Of a DNA stretch of 64,000 nucleotides, positions 49,843 to 57,403 are shown piece by piece. Each line of letters starts with the position of its first letter. Position 1 is the first letter of the stretch. Below the pieces are notes generated by a model. That model saw only the letters and a list, made by a program, of their open reading frames with translations. It made no database searches and was not told where the DNA came from. The position numbers and the translations under genes were made by a program. The stretch is from Micromonospora sp. MP36 (lineage in GTDB: Bacteria; Actinomycetota; Actinomycetes; Mycobacteriales; Micromonosporaceae), in contig NZ_VSFA01000014.1 in the NCBI RefSeq assembly GCF_008119785.1, positions 51,091 through 115,090 of the forward strand. The letters run 5' to 3'.

Positions 49843-50859
49843 GTGATCCGGATCGAGTTGGACGAGCCCACGCTGGCCCGTACCCGGATCGCCACCAGCC
49901 CGCTCTGGGAGGTGCTGACCAGCCTCTACCTGCTGAAGCGCCAACCGGAGGAGGCACCCTGGCCGTACACCGGCTGGGCCCGGCACGCCCGGCGGGTGCT
50001 GGCCGAGGTGCCGGAGACGGCACCGGCCCGGCTGCTCACGGCCGACGACCGGGCACCGGACTTCCTCACCCCGATCCCGCCGTCGCCGGCCCCCACGCTG
50101 GCCGAGGAGTTGGCCGTGCTGCGGGCCACCCCGGCCGAGGTGATCGCCGAGCAGGTCCCCCGCTACCACGACCCCGACGACCTGCCGGGCTGGCTGCGCC
50201 CGTTCGTCACCGACCGGCAGGCCGCGCTGGACCGGCTCGCCGGCGGCATCCAGGCGTACTGGGACGCGGCGATCGAGCCGTGGTGGCCGGCGATGCGGGC
50301 GGCGCTGGACGAGGAGGTGCTGCACCGGGCCCGAGCACTCGCCGCGGACGGCCCGGACGCGCTCCTGGCCGGCCTGCACGAGCGGGTGCGCTGGGAACAG
50401 CCGGTGCTCACCCTGGTCAAACCCCTGGAGCAGAGCTTCCGGGCGCTGGACCAGCGGCTGCTGCTGATCCCGCTGATCTTCTCCCGGGGCGCGCTGGCCT
50501 GTTCCACCGACCATCCGGAGATCGTCGCGGTCTCCTACCAGGCCCGCGGGGCGGCCGTGCTGGCTGAGGGCGGGCCCACCCCGACGGCGGAGGAAGCCGC
50601 GACCGACCGGCTGGCGATCCTCCTGGGCCGGGGCCGGGCCCAGGTGCTGCGGGCGCTGACCCGGCCGGCCACCACGGCCGGGCTCGCCGCCACCCTCGGG
50701 CTCGCCCCGAGCACCGTCTCCGAGCACCTCGCCGCGCTGCTCACCGCCGGGGTGGTGCACCGCCGCCGGGTGGGCCGGCGCGTGCTGTACGGCCTGGAAC
50801 CGGCCGGCCTGTCCCTGGTCACCCTGATCGGCGCCGACCCGGCGACCGCCTCCGCCTGA
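49843..50859 (+). CDS. ArsR-type transcriptional regulator with DUF5937-like domain
   Basis: The 338-residue protein has a long N-terminal region of the DUF5937 kind (IATSPLWEVLTSLYLLKRQ, VPRYHDPDDLPGWLRPFVTDRQ, FRALDQRLLLIPLIFSRGA). A C-terminal winged helix follows (RAQVLRALTRPATTAGLAATLGLAPSTVSEHLAALLTAGVVHRRR). Such regulators often lie beside ABC exporter genes that they repress. A palindrome, ATTCGGC-N4-GCCGAAT, lies three bases after its stop and just before the next transcript. It starts with a leaderless GTG. The ligand is unknown. Confidence 0.9.
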   Translation: MIRIELDEPTLARTRIATSPLWEVLTSLYLLKRQPEEAPWPYTGWARHARRVLAEVPETAPARLLTADDRAPDFLTPIPPSPAPTLAEELAVLRATPAEVIAEQVPRYHDPDDLPGWLRPFVTDRQAALDRLAGGIQAYWDAAIEPWWPAMRAALDEEVLHRARALAADGPDALLAGLHERVRWEQPVLTLVKPLEQSFRALDQRLLLIPLIFSRGALACSTDHPEIVAVSYQARGAAVLAEGGPTPTAEEAATDRLAILLGRGRAQVLRALTRPATTAGLAATLGLAPSTVSEHLAALLTAGVVHRRRVGRRVLYGLEPAGLSLVTLIGADPATASA

Positions 50860-50861
50860 GG

Positions 50862-50879
50862 ATTCGGCGAGCGCCGAAT
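50862..50879. promoter_or_regulatory. Palindromic operator before the ABC exporter operon
   Basis: ATTCGGC (50862-50868) and GCCGAAT (50873-50879) form a perfect 7-bp inverted repeat with a 4-base spacer, 28 bases upstream of the TAGATT -10. This fits a binding site for the ArsR-type regulator just upstream. Confidence 0.5.
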
Positions 50880-50906
50880 TCGTTTCCCCGCCCGCCCCGG
50901 CGTTCC

Positions 50907-50912
50907 TAGATT
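50907..50912 (+). promoter_or_regulatory. -10 element for the leader peptide and exporter operon
   Basis: TAGATT ends seven bases before the ATG of the leader peptide, so the transcript is expected to begin at the start codon or one base before it. Confidence 0.5.
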
Positions 50913-50919
50913 CGCCGAC

Positions 50920-51003
50920 ATGAGCGAGCGAAGCGAGCGAATCATCCGGCTCAGCGCGGCCGAGCCTCATGACGGCCCGGAGCGAAGCGGAGGACCGGCA
51001 TGA
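50920..51003 (+). CDS. Coupled leader peptide, 27 residues (MSERSER type)
   Basis: A 27-codon frame (begins MSERSERIIRLSAAEPHDGP) starts as a leaderless ATG and ends with TGA inside ATGA, shared with the ABC ATPase ATG. The ribosome-binding site of the ATPase, GGAGGACC, lies inside the frame. The nucleotide sequence is a set of GAGCGAAGCG-type words. I recall very similar sequence (encoding MSERSER... GGPERSGG...) ahead of many Micromonospora genes. It probably gives leaderless transcripts a coupled ribosome entry to the next gene. Peptide function, if any, is unknown. Confidence 0.6.
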   Translation: MSERSERIIRLSAAEPHDGPERSGGPA

Positions 51004-52010
51004 GCGAGTACGCGATCGAGGCGGCCGGGCTGCGCCGCACCTACCGCAGCCGAACGGGATGGTTACGACCCCAGCGCCGGGAGGTGGAGGCGGTCCGCGG
51101 CGTCGACCTGACGGTCGGCAACGGGGAGCTGTTCGGCCTGCTCGGGCCGAACGGCGCCGGCAAGACCACCACCATCAAGCTGCTGAACACGCTGCTCATC
51201 CCGACCGCCGGCACCGCCCGGATCTGCGGCCACGACGTGGTCACCGAGACCCGGGAGGTACGCCGGCGGATCGGGTACGTCTTCGGCGGCGACCGGGGCC
51301 TCTACGAGCGGCTCTCCGCCCGGGACAACCTGCGCTACTTCGCCGAGCTTTACGGCGTGCCGGGGCGGGAGCAGAAGCGGCGCATCGCCGAACTGCTCGA
51401 GCTGGTCCGGCTCGACGGCCGGGAGAACGAGCGGGTGGAGGGCTACTCCCGGGGCATGCGGCAGCGGCTGCACATCGCCCGCGGCCTGCTGCACCGGCCG
51501 AAGGTGCTCTTCCTCGACGAGCCGTCGATCGGGGTGGACCCGGTGGCGGCCCGGGAGCTGCGGCAGACCGTCGCCGACCTGGCGGCCACCGGCACCACCG
51601 TGCTGCTGACCACGCACTACATGGCCGAGGCGGACGAGCTCTGCGACCGGATCGCGGTCATCGCCAGCGGCACCATCCAGGCCCTCGGCACCCCGGCGGA
51701 GCTGCGGCGCCACGCCGACGGCCGGCAGGTGCTGGAGGTCGAGGCGTACGGGGTGACCGACGCCCAGCTCGCCACGATCCACACCCTGCCCGGCGTACGC
51801 GAGGCGAGCGTGACCGTCGCCGGGGCGGCCCAGGTGCTGACCGTGCAGTCCGACGCGGGGGTGGACGTGCAGGCGGACGTGCTTCGCGCGCTGGACGGGG
51901 TCCGGCTGGGCCGGGTCAGCGCCCGCCAGCCCACCCTCGAGGACGCGTACGTGGCGATCGTCAACCGGGTCGCCGCGCCGTCTCGCCCGCTCGAGGCGGT
52001 GACGGCGTGA
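51000..52010 (+). CDS. ABC transporter ATP-binding protein (ABC-2 exporter)
   Basis: The 336-residue ATPase has Walker A GPNGAGKTTT, Walker B VLFLDEPSIGVD and H-loop LTTHYMAEADELCDR. It carries a DrrA/NatA-type C-terminal domain of about 100 residues with two similar halves (GVTDAQLATIHTLPGVREAS, PTLEDAYVAI). The signature is YSRGMRQR rather than LSGGQ, seen in many drug exporters. A leader peptide overlaps its ATG as ATGA. Its own stop overlaps the first permease start as GTGA. Drug or lipid export is likely, under the ArsR-type regulator upstream. Confidence 0.94.
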   Translation: MSEYAIEAAGLRRTYRSRTGWLRPQRREVEAVRGVDLTVGNGELFGLLGPNGAGKTTTIKLLNTLLIPTAGTARICGHDVVTETREVRRRIGYVFGGDRGLYERLSARDNLRYFAELYGVPGREQKRRIAELLELVRLDGRENERVEGYSRGMRQRLHIARGLLHRPKVLFLDEPSIGVDPVAARELRQTVADLAATGTTVLLTTHYMAEADELCDRIAVIASGTIQALGTPAELRRHADGRQVLEVEAYGVTDAQLATIHTLPGVREASVTVAGAAQVLTVQSDAGVDVQADVLRALDGVRLGRVSARQPTLEDAYVAIVNRVAAPSRPLEAVTA

Positions 52011-52777
52011 AGCTGCTCCGCATGATCGGGGTGGGGGCGCTGCTGCACACCAAACAGCTGAGCCGCTCCCCGTTCGAGATCGCCACCGCGCTGATCGTGC
52101 CGGTGGTGCAGGCCACCCTGGCCGTGTACCTGTTCCGGGCCGGCGGCGAGCCGGGCCGGCTGCTGGAGGCCGCCGTCGGCGCCGGACTGATGGGTGTCTG
52201 GTCGTCGGTGCTCTTCGGCTCCGGCGGCGCCATCCAGAACCAACGCTGGCAGGGCACGCTGGAGATGATCATGCTGGCGCCGCGCCCGCCCGCGCTGATG
52301 ATCCTCCCGATCACGCTGGCCACCGCGGTCACCGGCACGTACGCCATGCTCGCCACCCTGCTCTGGGGCCGGCTGCTGTACGGCGTCCCGCTGGACTTCG
52401 CACACCCGCTGCTCTTCCTGCTGGCCGTCCCCGGCTGCGTGCTCGGGCTGGGCATGTTCGGCCTGCTGCTCGCCGCCACGTTCGTGCTCATGCGCAACGC
52501 GAACGCGCTGACCAACACCCTGGAGTACCCGATCTGGCTGGTCTCCGGGATGCTGGTGCCGCTCACCGTGCTGCCCGGCTGGACCGGCCCGATCGCCGCC
52601 GCGCTGCCCACCACCTGGGGCGCCCGCGCGGTCCACGAGGCGGCCAGCGGCGGACCGGTGTGGCCGTCCCTCGGCATCTGCCTGGCGATCAGCCTCGGCT
52701 GCCTGATCACCGGCGCGTTGATGATGACCTACGTCGAGCGACGGGCCCGCGCCGCGGCGACCCTCGCGCTGGCCTGA
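52007..52777 (+). CDS. ABC-2 type permease
   Basis: The 256-residue membrane protein has six predicted helices. The ABC-2 signature area NQRWQGTLEMIMLAPRPP lies about residues 75-92, the usual coupling helix contact. Other helices include ITLATAVTGTYAMLATLLWG, LLFLLAVPGCVLGLGMFGLLLA and IWLVSGMLVPLTVLPGW. The GTG start is coupled to the ATPase gene. The next gene encodes a second, related permease, so the exporter is probably a heterodimer of the two with two ATPase copies. Confidence 0.93.
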   Translation: MKLLRMIGVGALLHTKQLSRSPFEIATALIVPVVQATLAVYLFRAGGEPGRLLEAAVGAGLMGVWSSVLFGSGGAIQNQRWQGTLEMIMLAPRPPALMILPITLATAVTGTYAMLATLLWGRLLYGVPLDFAHPLLFLLAVPGCVLGLGMFGLLLAATFVLMRNANALTNTLEYPIWLVSGMLVPLTVLPGWTGPIAAALPTTWGARAVHEAASGGPVWPSLGICLAISLGCLITGALMMTYVERRARAAATLALA

Positions 52778-52787
52778 GGAGACGACG

Positions 52788-53576
52788 ATGACGGCACTCT
52801 TCCGGCTGATCGGCACGGGCGGCGTGATCGCCTACCGGGCCCTGTTCAACTGGACCACCCCGGCGATGTTCATCGGCTCGCTGCTGGTCGGCCCGATCTT
52901 CCAGCTGCTCTTCTTCGCCTATCTGGGGCGGCAGCTCGGGGTTGCCGACGACCGGTTCTACATCGTCGGCAACGCGGTGCTCGCCGCCTCGCTCTCCTGC
53001 GTCTTCGGCGGCACCATGGCGGTCGCCAACGAACGACGCTTCGGCACGCTCGGGCACGTGTTGCTCTCGCCGCGCAGCCGCACCGCGGTCTTCCTCGGCC
53101 GGGTCCTCCCGTACGCCGGGAACGGCCTGCTCATCGCGGTCAGCACGCTGACCGTGGGCTCGCTCCTGCTCGGCCTGCGGATGCCGCCGGACGCCCTGCC
53201 GGCCCTGCTGGCGACCCTGGCGGTGGCCTCGCTGTCCTGCGGCTTCTTCGGCCTCACCCTGGGCGCGCTGGGGCTGCGGTTCCGGGACGTCTGGGTGGTC
53301 TCCAACGTCTCGGTGGCGCTGCTGCTCCTGCTCACCGGGGTCAACGTCCCCGCCGCGGGACTGCCCGGCTGGATGCGCGCGGTGGGCCAGGCGCTGCCGA
53401 TCACCCACGCCGCAGCGGCCGCCCGCCAACTGGTCGCCGGCAAGGGTTTCGCGGCCGCCGCCCCGGCGCTCGCCGCCGAGGTCGCCGTCGGATTCGGGTA
53501 CGCGCTGCTGGCCGCCACGCTGCTCAAGCTCTTCGAAGCCGAATCCCGCCGCCGCGCCTCCCTCGACACCATGTGA
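52788..53576 (+). CDS. ABC-2 type permease, second subunit
   Basis: The 262-residue membrane protein has six helices and the motif NERRFGTLGHVLLSPRSRTAVF, equivalent to the coupling region of the first permease. VVSNVSVALLLLLTGVNVPA and QALPITHAAAAARQLV follow, typical ABC-2 words. GGAGACGACG precedes the ATG, ten bases after the first permease stop. It is the last gene of the leader-ATPase-permease-permease operon. Substrate cannot be read from sequence. A palindromic repeat lies 40 bases downstream. Confidence 0.93.
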   Translation: MTALFRLIGTGGVIAYRALFNWTTPAMFIGSLLVGPIFQLLFFAYLGRQLGVADDRFYIVGNAVLAASLSCVFGGTMAVANERRFGTLGHVLLSPRSRTAVFLGRVLPYAGNGLLIAVSTLTVGSLLLGLRMPPDALPALLATLAVASLSCGFFGLTLGALGLRFRDVWVVSNVSVALLLLLTGVNVPAAGLPGWMRAVGQALPITHAAAAARQLVAGKGFAAAAPALAAEVAVGFGYALLAATLLKLFEAESRRRASLDTM

Positions 53577-53614
53577 CCCGCCCCCTCCATCCTCCCTTTC
53601 CTCCCCCACTCCCG

Positions 53615-53675
53615 GTTGATCATGAAGTTGGCGGCATCTGTGGAGATCCACATCGCCGTCAACCCCATGATCAAC
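53615..53675. repeat. REP-like palindromic element
   Basis: GTTGATCATG (53615-53624) and CATGATCAAC (53666-53675) are perfect complements. Inner segments GTTG/CAAC, CGGC/GCCG and GTGGA/TCCAC also pair in order, so the whole 61 bases fold into one hairpin. It lies between the converging exporter and phoD genes. GTTGATCATGAAGTTGGCG is a word I recall as a common intergenic palindrome in Micromonosporaceae. Confidence 0.65.
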
Positions 53676-53698
53676 GCGGGCGACGCACGGAGCCTGAG

Positions 53699-55255
53699 TC
53701 AGCGGGTGGGGGCGGGGAGGGTGGTGGTCCAGAGGGAGACGCCGGCGCGGTCGCGCAGGTGCACCGTCAGGTCGCCGGACTCGCCGTCGATCGAGACCTC
53801 GCCGAAGTGCTGGAAGCCCTCGGCGGGCGAGGTGTTCGCGCGCGGCGGCGCGTGCACGAACGCGGCCTGCGGGCCGAAGGTGCCGTCCAGGGCGTTCGGG
53901 CCGAACGCGCCGGCGTGCGCCGGCCCGGAGACGAACTCCCAGAAGGGGGTGAAGTCCCGGAAGGCCGCCCGCGTCGGGTCGTAGTGGTGGGCCGCGGTGT
54001 AGTGCACGTCGGCGGTGAGGAAGACGATGCCGGTGACGCCGGCCCGGTGGGCCGCGCCCAGCACCTCGGCGAACTCCAGCTCACGCCCTGCGGGCGCACC
54101 CGGGTCGCCCTGCGCCACGCCCTCCTGCGCGCCCGGGCCGTCCGGCACCACCAGGCCGAGCGGCAGGTCGTTGGCGATGACCTTCCAGGTGGCCCGGGAC
54201 CGGGTCAGTTCCCGGATCAGCCATTCCCGCTGCTCCCGGCCGAGTAGGCCGCGGTCCGGGTCGGCGTACGTGTTGCCGTCGTTCGGGTCCTTGTACGTCC
54301 GCATGTCGAGGACGAAGACGTCCAGCAGCGGACCGTACGGCAGCTTGCGGTAGAGCGGCCCGTTGACGGGGGCCGGAACCCACTCGTGGAACGCCTGCCG
54401 GGCCCGGGCGGCGAGCACGTCGACCCGCTTCTCGGTGTAGCGATCGTCGGCGAGGATCTGCCCCGGATACCAGTTGTTGCGCACCTCGTGGTCGTCCCAC
54501 TGGTTGATCTGCGGCACCTCGGCGGCGAGCGCGCGCAGGTGCTCGTCGAGCAGGTTGTACGCGAACTGCCCGCGGTACTCGGCCAGCGTCTCGGCCACCT
54601 TGCTCTTCTCGGGCGTGACCAGGTTGCGCCAGATCCGGCCGTCCGGCAGGGTGACGCTCTCGGTGAGCGGGCCGTCGGCGTAGACCGTGTCCCCGCTGCA
54701 CAGGAAGAAGTCGGGGCGGACCGCCCGCATGGACCGGAAGATCGCCATGCCGTCGAAGTCGGGGCTGATCCCCCAGCCCTGGCCGGCGATGTCCCCCGTC
54801 CAGACGAACCGCACGTCCCGCCGGTCCTGTGGGCCGGGGGCGGTGGCGAACGAGCCGGTCAGCGGCTCGCTGGACAGCCCGGGCCGGTCCAGGCTCTCCA
54901 CGCTCACCCGGTAGTACAGCCGCTCGCCTGACGGCAGGCCGCGCAGCCGCACCCGGCCGGTGCCGTCGGTCGACGGGTCCAGCAGCGGGCCGCGCAGCAG
55001 CCGGGCGCCGCGCAGGTCCGGGCGGCGGCTCAGCTCCACGAGCATCCGGCCGGGCCGGTCCGCGCGGGTCCAGACCAGCGCCGAGTCGGCGGTCACGTCG
55101 CCGCTCTGCACGCCGTGGGTGAGCACCGGGCGGCCGGACGGCTGCCAGGCCGGCGCCGCCGTGGCCGGGCCAGCGCCGAACAGGCCGCCGCCGGCGAGTC
55201 CGGCCCCGGTCAGCAGTCCGGCGCGCAACACGGTACGTCGATCGAGAGAAGTCAT
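53699..55255 (-). CDS. phoD: Alkaline phosphatase D, Tat-exported
   Basis: PhoD is a secreted metal phosphatase that releases phosphate from esters, usually under phosphate limitation. The 518-residue protein has a twin-arginine signal (LDRRTVLRAGLL, Arg6-Arg7, cleavage near ATAAPA) and a PhoD N-terminal domain (FTHGVQSGDV-like LTHGVQSGDVTADSALVWTR). The metallophosphatase core has FVWTGDIAGQG, CSGDTVYADG, NQWDDHEVRNNW and FLTADVHYTAAHHY, the iron and calcium ligands. GGAGGGG precedes the ATG. No clear PHO box was seen upstream. It points toward the ABC exporter. Confidence 0.95.
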   Translation of the reverse strand: MTSLDRRTVLRAGLLTGAGLAGGGLFGAGPATAAPAWQPSGRPVLTHGVQSGDVTADSALVWTRADRPGRMLVELSRRPDLRGARLLRGPLLDPSTDGTGRVRLRGLPSGERLYYRVSVESLDRPGLSSEPLTGSFATAPGPQDRRDVRFVWTGDIAGQGWGISPDFDGMAIFRSMRAVRPDFFLCSGDTVYADGPLTESVTLPDGRIWRNLVTPEKSKVAETLAEYRGQFAYNLLDEHLRALAAEVPQINQWDDHEVRNNWYPGQILADDRYTEKRVDVLAARARQAFHEWVPAPVNGPLYRKLPYGPLLDVFVLDMRTYKDPNDGNTYADPDRGLLGREQREWLIRELTRSRATWKVIANDLPLGLVVPDGPGAQEGVAQGDPGAPAGRELEFAEVLGAAHRAGVTGIVFLTADVHYTAAHHYDPTRAAFRDFTPFWEFVSGPAHAGAFGPNALDGTFGPQAAFVHAPPRANTSPAEGFQHFGEVSIDGESGDLTVHLRDRAGVSLWTTTLPAPTR

Positions 55256-55396
55256 CTGTCCCCTCCGTCGGGAATCGGTTCCTGGTGGTCTACCGGCCCG
55301 AGGTGAGCCGGACCGGCGCACGCGGATGGCCGGCGTGGGAACCGCGGCTGACCACTCGTTGACGTCGTGGGCATGACCACCGTCACAGCCCGCACC

Positions 55397-55424
55397 TGTC
55401 ACGCCCAGGGCAGGCCGATCCGTC
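55397..55424 (+). promoter_or_regulatory. ECF41-type sigma factor promoter
   Basis: TGTCACG (55397-55403) and CGTC (55421-55424) are separated by 17 bases upstream of the carboxymuconolactone decarboxylase gene. The known ECF41 promoter is TGTCACA near -35 and CGTC near -10, so the sigma factor encoded next probably reads this promoter. Confidence 0.6.
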
Positions 55425-55458
55425 GTGTCCACGTACCGACGACACGAGGGAGGCCGAG

Positions 55459-55899
55459 ATGAGTCGGATCAACATGACGGCAGTGGTGCCGGAGGCGTAC
55501 CAGGCGGTGCTCGGGCTGGAGAAGTACGTCCAGAAAAACGTGGACCACACCGTGCTGGAGCTGGTGAAGCTGCGGGCGTCGATGCTCAACGGCTGCGCGT
55601 TCTGCGTGGACATGCACAGTCGGGACGCGCTCGCCGCCGGCGAGTCCAGCCGGCGGCTGTTCGCCGTCGCCGCGTGGCGGGACGCGCCGTTCTTCGACGA
55701 GCGGGAGCGGACCGCGCTGGCGCTGACCGACGCGGTCACCCGGCTCGGCGAGCACGGCGTGCCGGACGAGGTGTGGGACGCCGCGGCGAAGGTCTGGTCG
55801 GAGAAGGAACTGGCCGACCTGCTCGTCGCGATCGCCACAATCAACGTGTGGAACCGAATCTCGGTGAGCACCCGGAACGAGCCGCCGCTCGAGGTGTGA
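55459..55899 (+). CDS. Carboxymuconolactone decarboxylase family protein (AhpD-like)
   Basis: The 146-residue protein belongs to the CMD/AhpD family of redox enzymes. The active site is in MLNGCAFCVDMHS with Cys46-x2-Cys49 and His53, preceded by the conserved Glu34 of LELVKLRASM. Such genes are the standard partners of ECF41 sigma factors. Here the sigma gene starts inside its stop codon (GTGA). An ECF41-type promoter lies upstream, so the operon is probably autoregulated. It is likely to act in peroxide or thiol stress. The start ATG follows GAGGGAGG. Confidence 0.93.
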   Translation: MSRINMTAVVPEAYQAVLGLEKYVQKNVDHTVLELVKLRASMLNGCAFCVDMHSRDALAAGESSRRLFAVAAWRDAPFFDERERTALALTDAVTRLGEHGVPDEVWDAAAKVWSEKELADLLVAIATINVWNRISVSTRNEPPLEV

Positions 55900-56783
55900 C
55901 CACCACCGGGGCAGCGGAGGCGGCCGGTGCGCTCACCGCGCACCGGCCGATGCTGCTCGGCCTGGCGTACCGGCTGCTGGGCAGCCTGCACGACGCCGAG
56001 GACGTGCTGCAGGAGGCGTACCTGCGCTGGCTGGACGTCGACCGGGCGGCGGTCGCCGAGCCGCGCCGGTACCTGGCCCGGGTGGTGACCCGGCTGGCGC
56101 TGGACCGGCTGCGCGCCCGGCAGGCGGCCCGCGAGACGTACGTCGGCCCGTGGCTGCCCGAGCCGGTGCCCACCGGCGCGGGTGGCCCGTTCGGACCGCT
56201 GGACACGGTCGAGCAGCGGGACACCCTCTCCACCGCGGTGCTGCACCTGCTGGAGCGGCTCACCCCGCCGGAGCGGGCCGTGTACGTGCTGCACACCGCA
56301 TTCGCCCTGCCGTACGCCGAGATCGCCGACCTGCTGGACCGGTCGACGGCGGACTGCCGCCAACTGCACCACCGGGCCGTGGCCCGGATCGCCGACGACC
56401 GGCGGCGGTTCACCGCCGGGCCGGCCGAGCAGCGGCGGCTGCTGGACGCGTTCCTGGCCGCGGCGCGCGACGGCGACCTGGCCCGGCTGACCGACCTGGT
56501 CGCCGCCGACGCCACCGCCTGGTCCGACGGGGGTGGCCGGGTCCGCGCGGCGCGCAACCCGGTCCGCGGCGCGAACCGGATCGCCCGCTTCTTCGCCGGC
56601 GTCTACGGCCGCCGCCGCCCCGGCGTCACGGCGTCGCGGGTCGAGCTGAACGGCGCGCCGGCGCTGCTGCTGCGCTGGCCGACCGGGGTCCGCTACACCC
56701 TCGCGGTGGCCGCCGCCGACGGCCGGATCACCGGCGTCTACCTGGTCGGCAACCCCGACAAGCTGGCCCGCGTGCCCGGCTGA
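55896..56783 (+). CDS. sigJ: ECF41 family RNA polymerase sigma factor (SigJ-like)
   Basis: The 295-residue protein has sigma region 2 ([22 protein letters not shown]) and region 4 ([33 protein letters not shown]). A SnoaL-like C-terminal domain follows that both activates and restrains the sigma factor. ECF41 markers are all present: WLPEP (86-90), DGGGR (211-215) and NPDKL (286-290). No anti-sigma gene is adjacent, as expected, since the C-terminal domain takes that role. It starts at a GTG overlapping the CMD gene stop, so translation is coupled. A strong terminator follows. Confidence 0.96.
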   Translation: MTTTGAAEAAGALTAHRPMLLGLAYRLLGSLHDAEDVLQEAYLRWLDVDRAAVAEPRRYLARVVTRLALDRLRARQAARETYVGPWLPEPVPTGAGGPFGPLDTVEQRDTLSTAVLHLLERLTPPERAVYVLHTAFALPYAEIADLLDRSTADCRQLHHRAVARIADDRRRFTAGPAEQRRLLDAFLAAARDGDLARLTDLVAADATAWSDGGGRVRAARNPVRGANRIARFFAGVYGRRRPGVTASRVELNGAPALLLRWPTGVRYTLAVAAADGRITGVYLVGNPDKLARVPG

Positions 56784-56790
56784 ACACGCC

Positions 56791-56826
56791 CGACGGCCCC
56801 GGTCCCAGTGTGGGACGGGGCCGTCG
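56791..56826. terminator. Bidirectional terminator between sigJ and ndk
   Basis: CGACGGCCCCGGTCCCA (56791-56807) pairs with TGGGACGGGGCCGTCG (56811-56826), with one bulge and a 3-base loop, between two converging genes. Confidence 0.75.
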
Positions 56827-56835
56827 GCGAGGACG

Positions 56836-57261
56836 TCAGCCCAGCTCGGGGAACCAGAGGGCGATCTCCCGCTTGGCGCTGTCGACCGAGTCGGAGGCGT
56901 GCACCAGGTTCTCCCGGTTGGACAGGGAGAAGTCGCCGCGGATGGTGCCGGCGGCGGCCTTGCGGCCGTCCGTGCTGCCGATCATCCCGCGCACCACCTC
57001 GATCACCTGGTCGCCGGAGAGCACCAGGGCCACCAGCGGGCCACCGATCATGAACGCCTTCAACGGCGGGTAGAACGGCTTGTCGACGTGCTCGGCGTAG
57101 TGCTGGTCGGCGAAGTCGCCGTCCATCGTCCGGGAGATCAGCGCGTCGATCCGCAGGCCCTTGCGCTCGAAACGGCCGAGGATCTCGCCCACCAGACCGC
57201 GGCGCACCGCGTCGGGCTTGATCAGTACGAGCGTGCGCTCGTCCGGGCTGCTGCTGGACAC
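56836..57261 (-). CDS. ndk: Nucleoside diphosphate kinase
   Basis: Ndk balances nucleoside triphosphates by moving phosphate from ATP to NDPs through a phosphohistidine. The 141-residue protein has the start [33 protein letters not shown] and the active-site NLVHASDS with His121. The GTG giving SSSSPDERT follows AGGAGG, and its length is normal for the family. It is separated from the valS-folC-DUF4233 operon by the divergent VOC gene, although in many actinobacteria ndk follows DUF4233 directly. Confidence 0.97.
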   Translation of the reverse strand: MSSSSPDERTLVLIKPDAVRRGLVGEILGRFERKGLRIDALISRTMDGDFADQHYAEHVDKPFYPPLKAFMIGGPLVALVLSGDQVIEVVRGMIGSTDGRKAAAGTIRGDFSLSNRENLVHASDSVDSAKREIALWFPELG

Positions 57262-57403
57262 GCTGGGTTCCTCCTGTGCGCGGAAGCGGGTCGGGCTGGG
57301 TACGGTCAGCGTAGCGACCCGGTCCCGGCGCCGACGCGGCGGCCGCTCTTTCCCCCGGTCGCCGACACGGCCTAGCCTGGCCCTAGACCCCGGGAGGTCC
57401 ACT

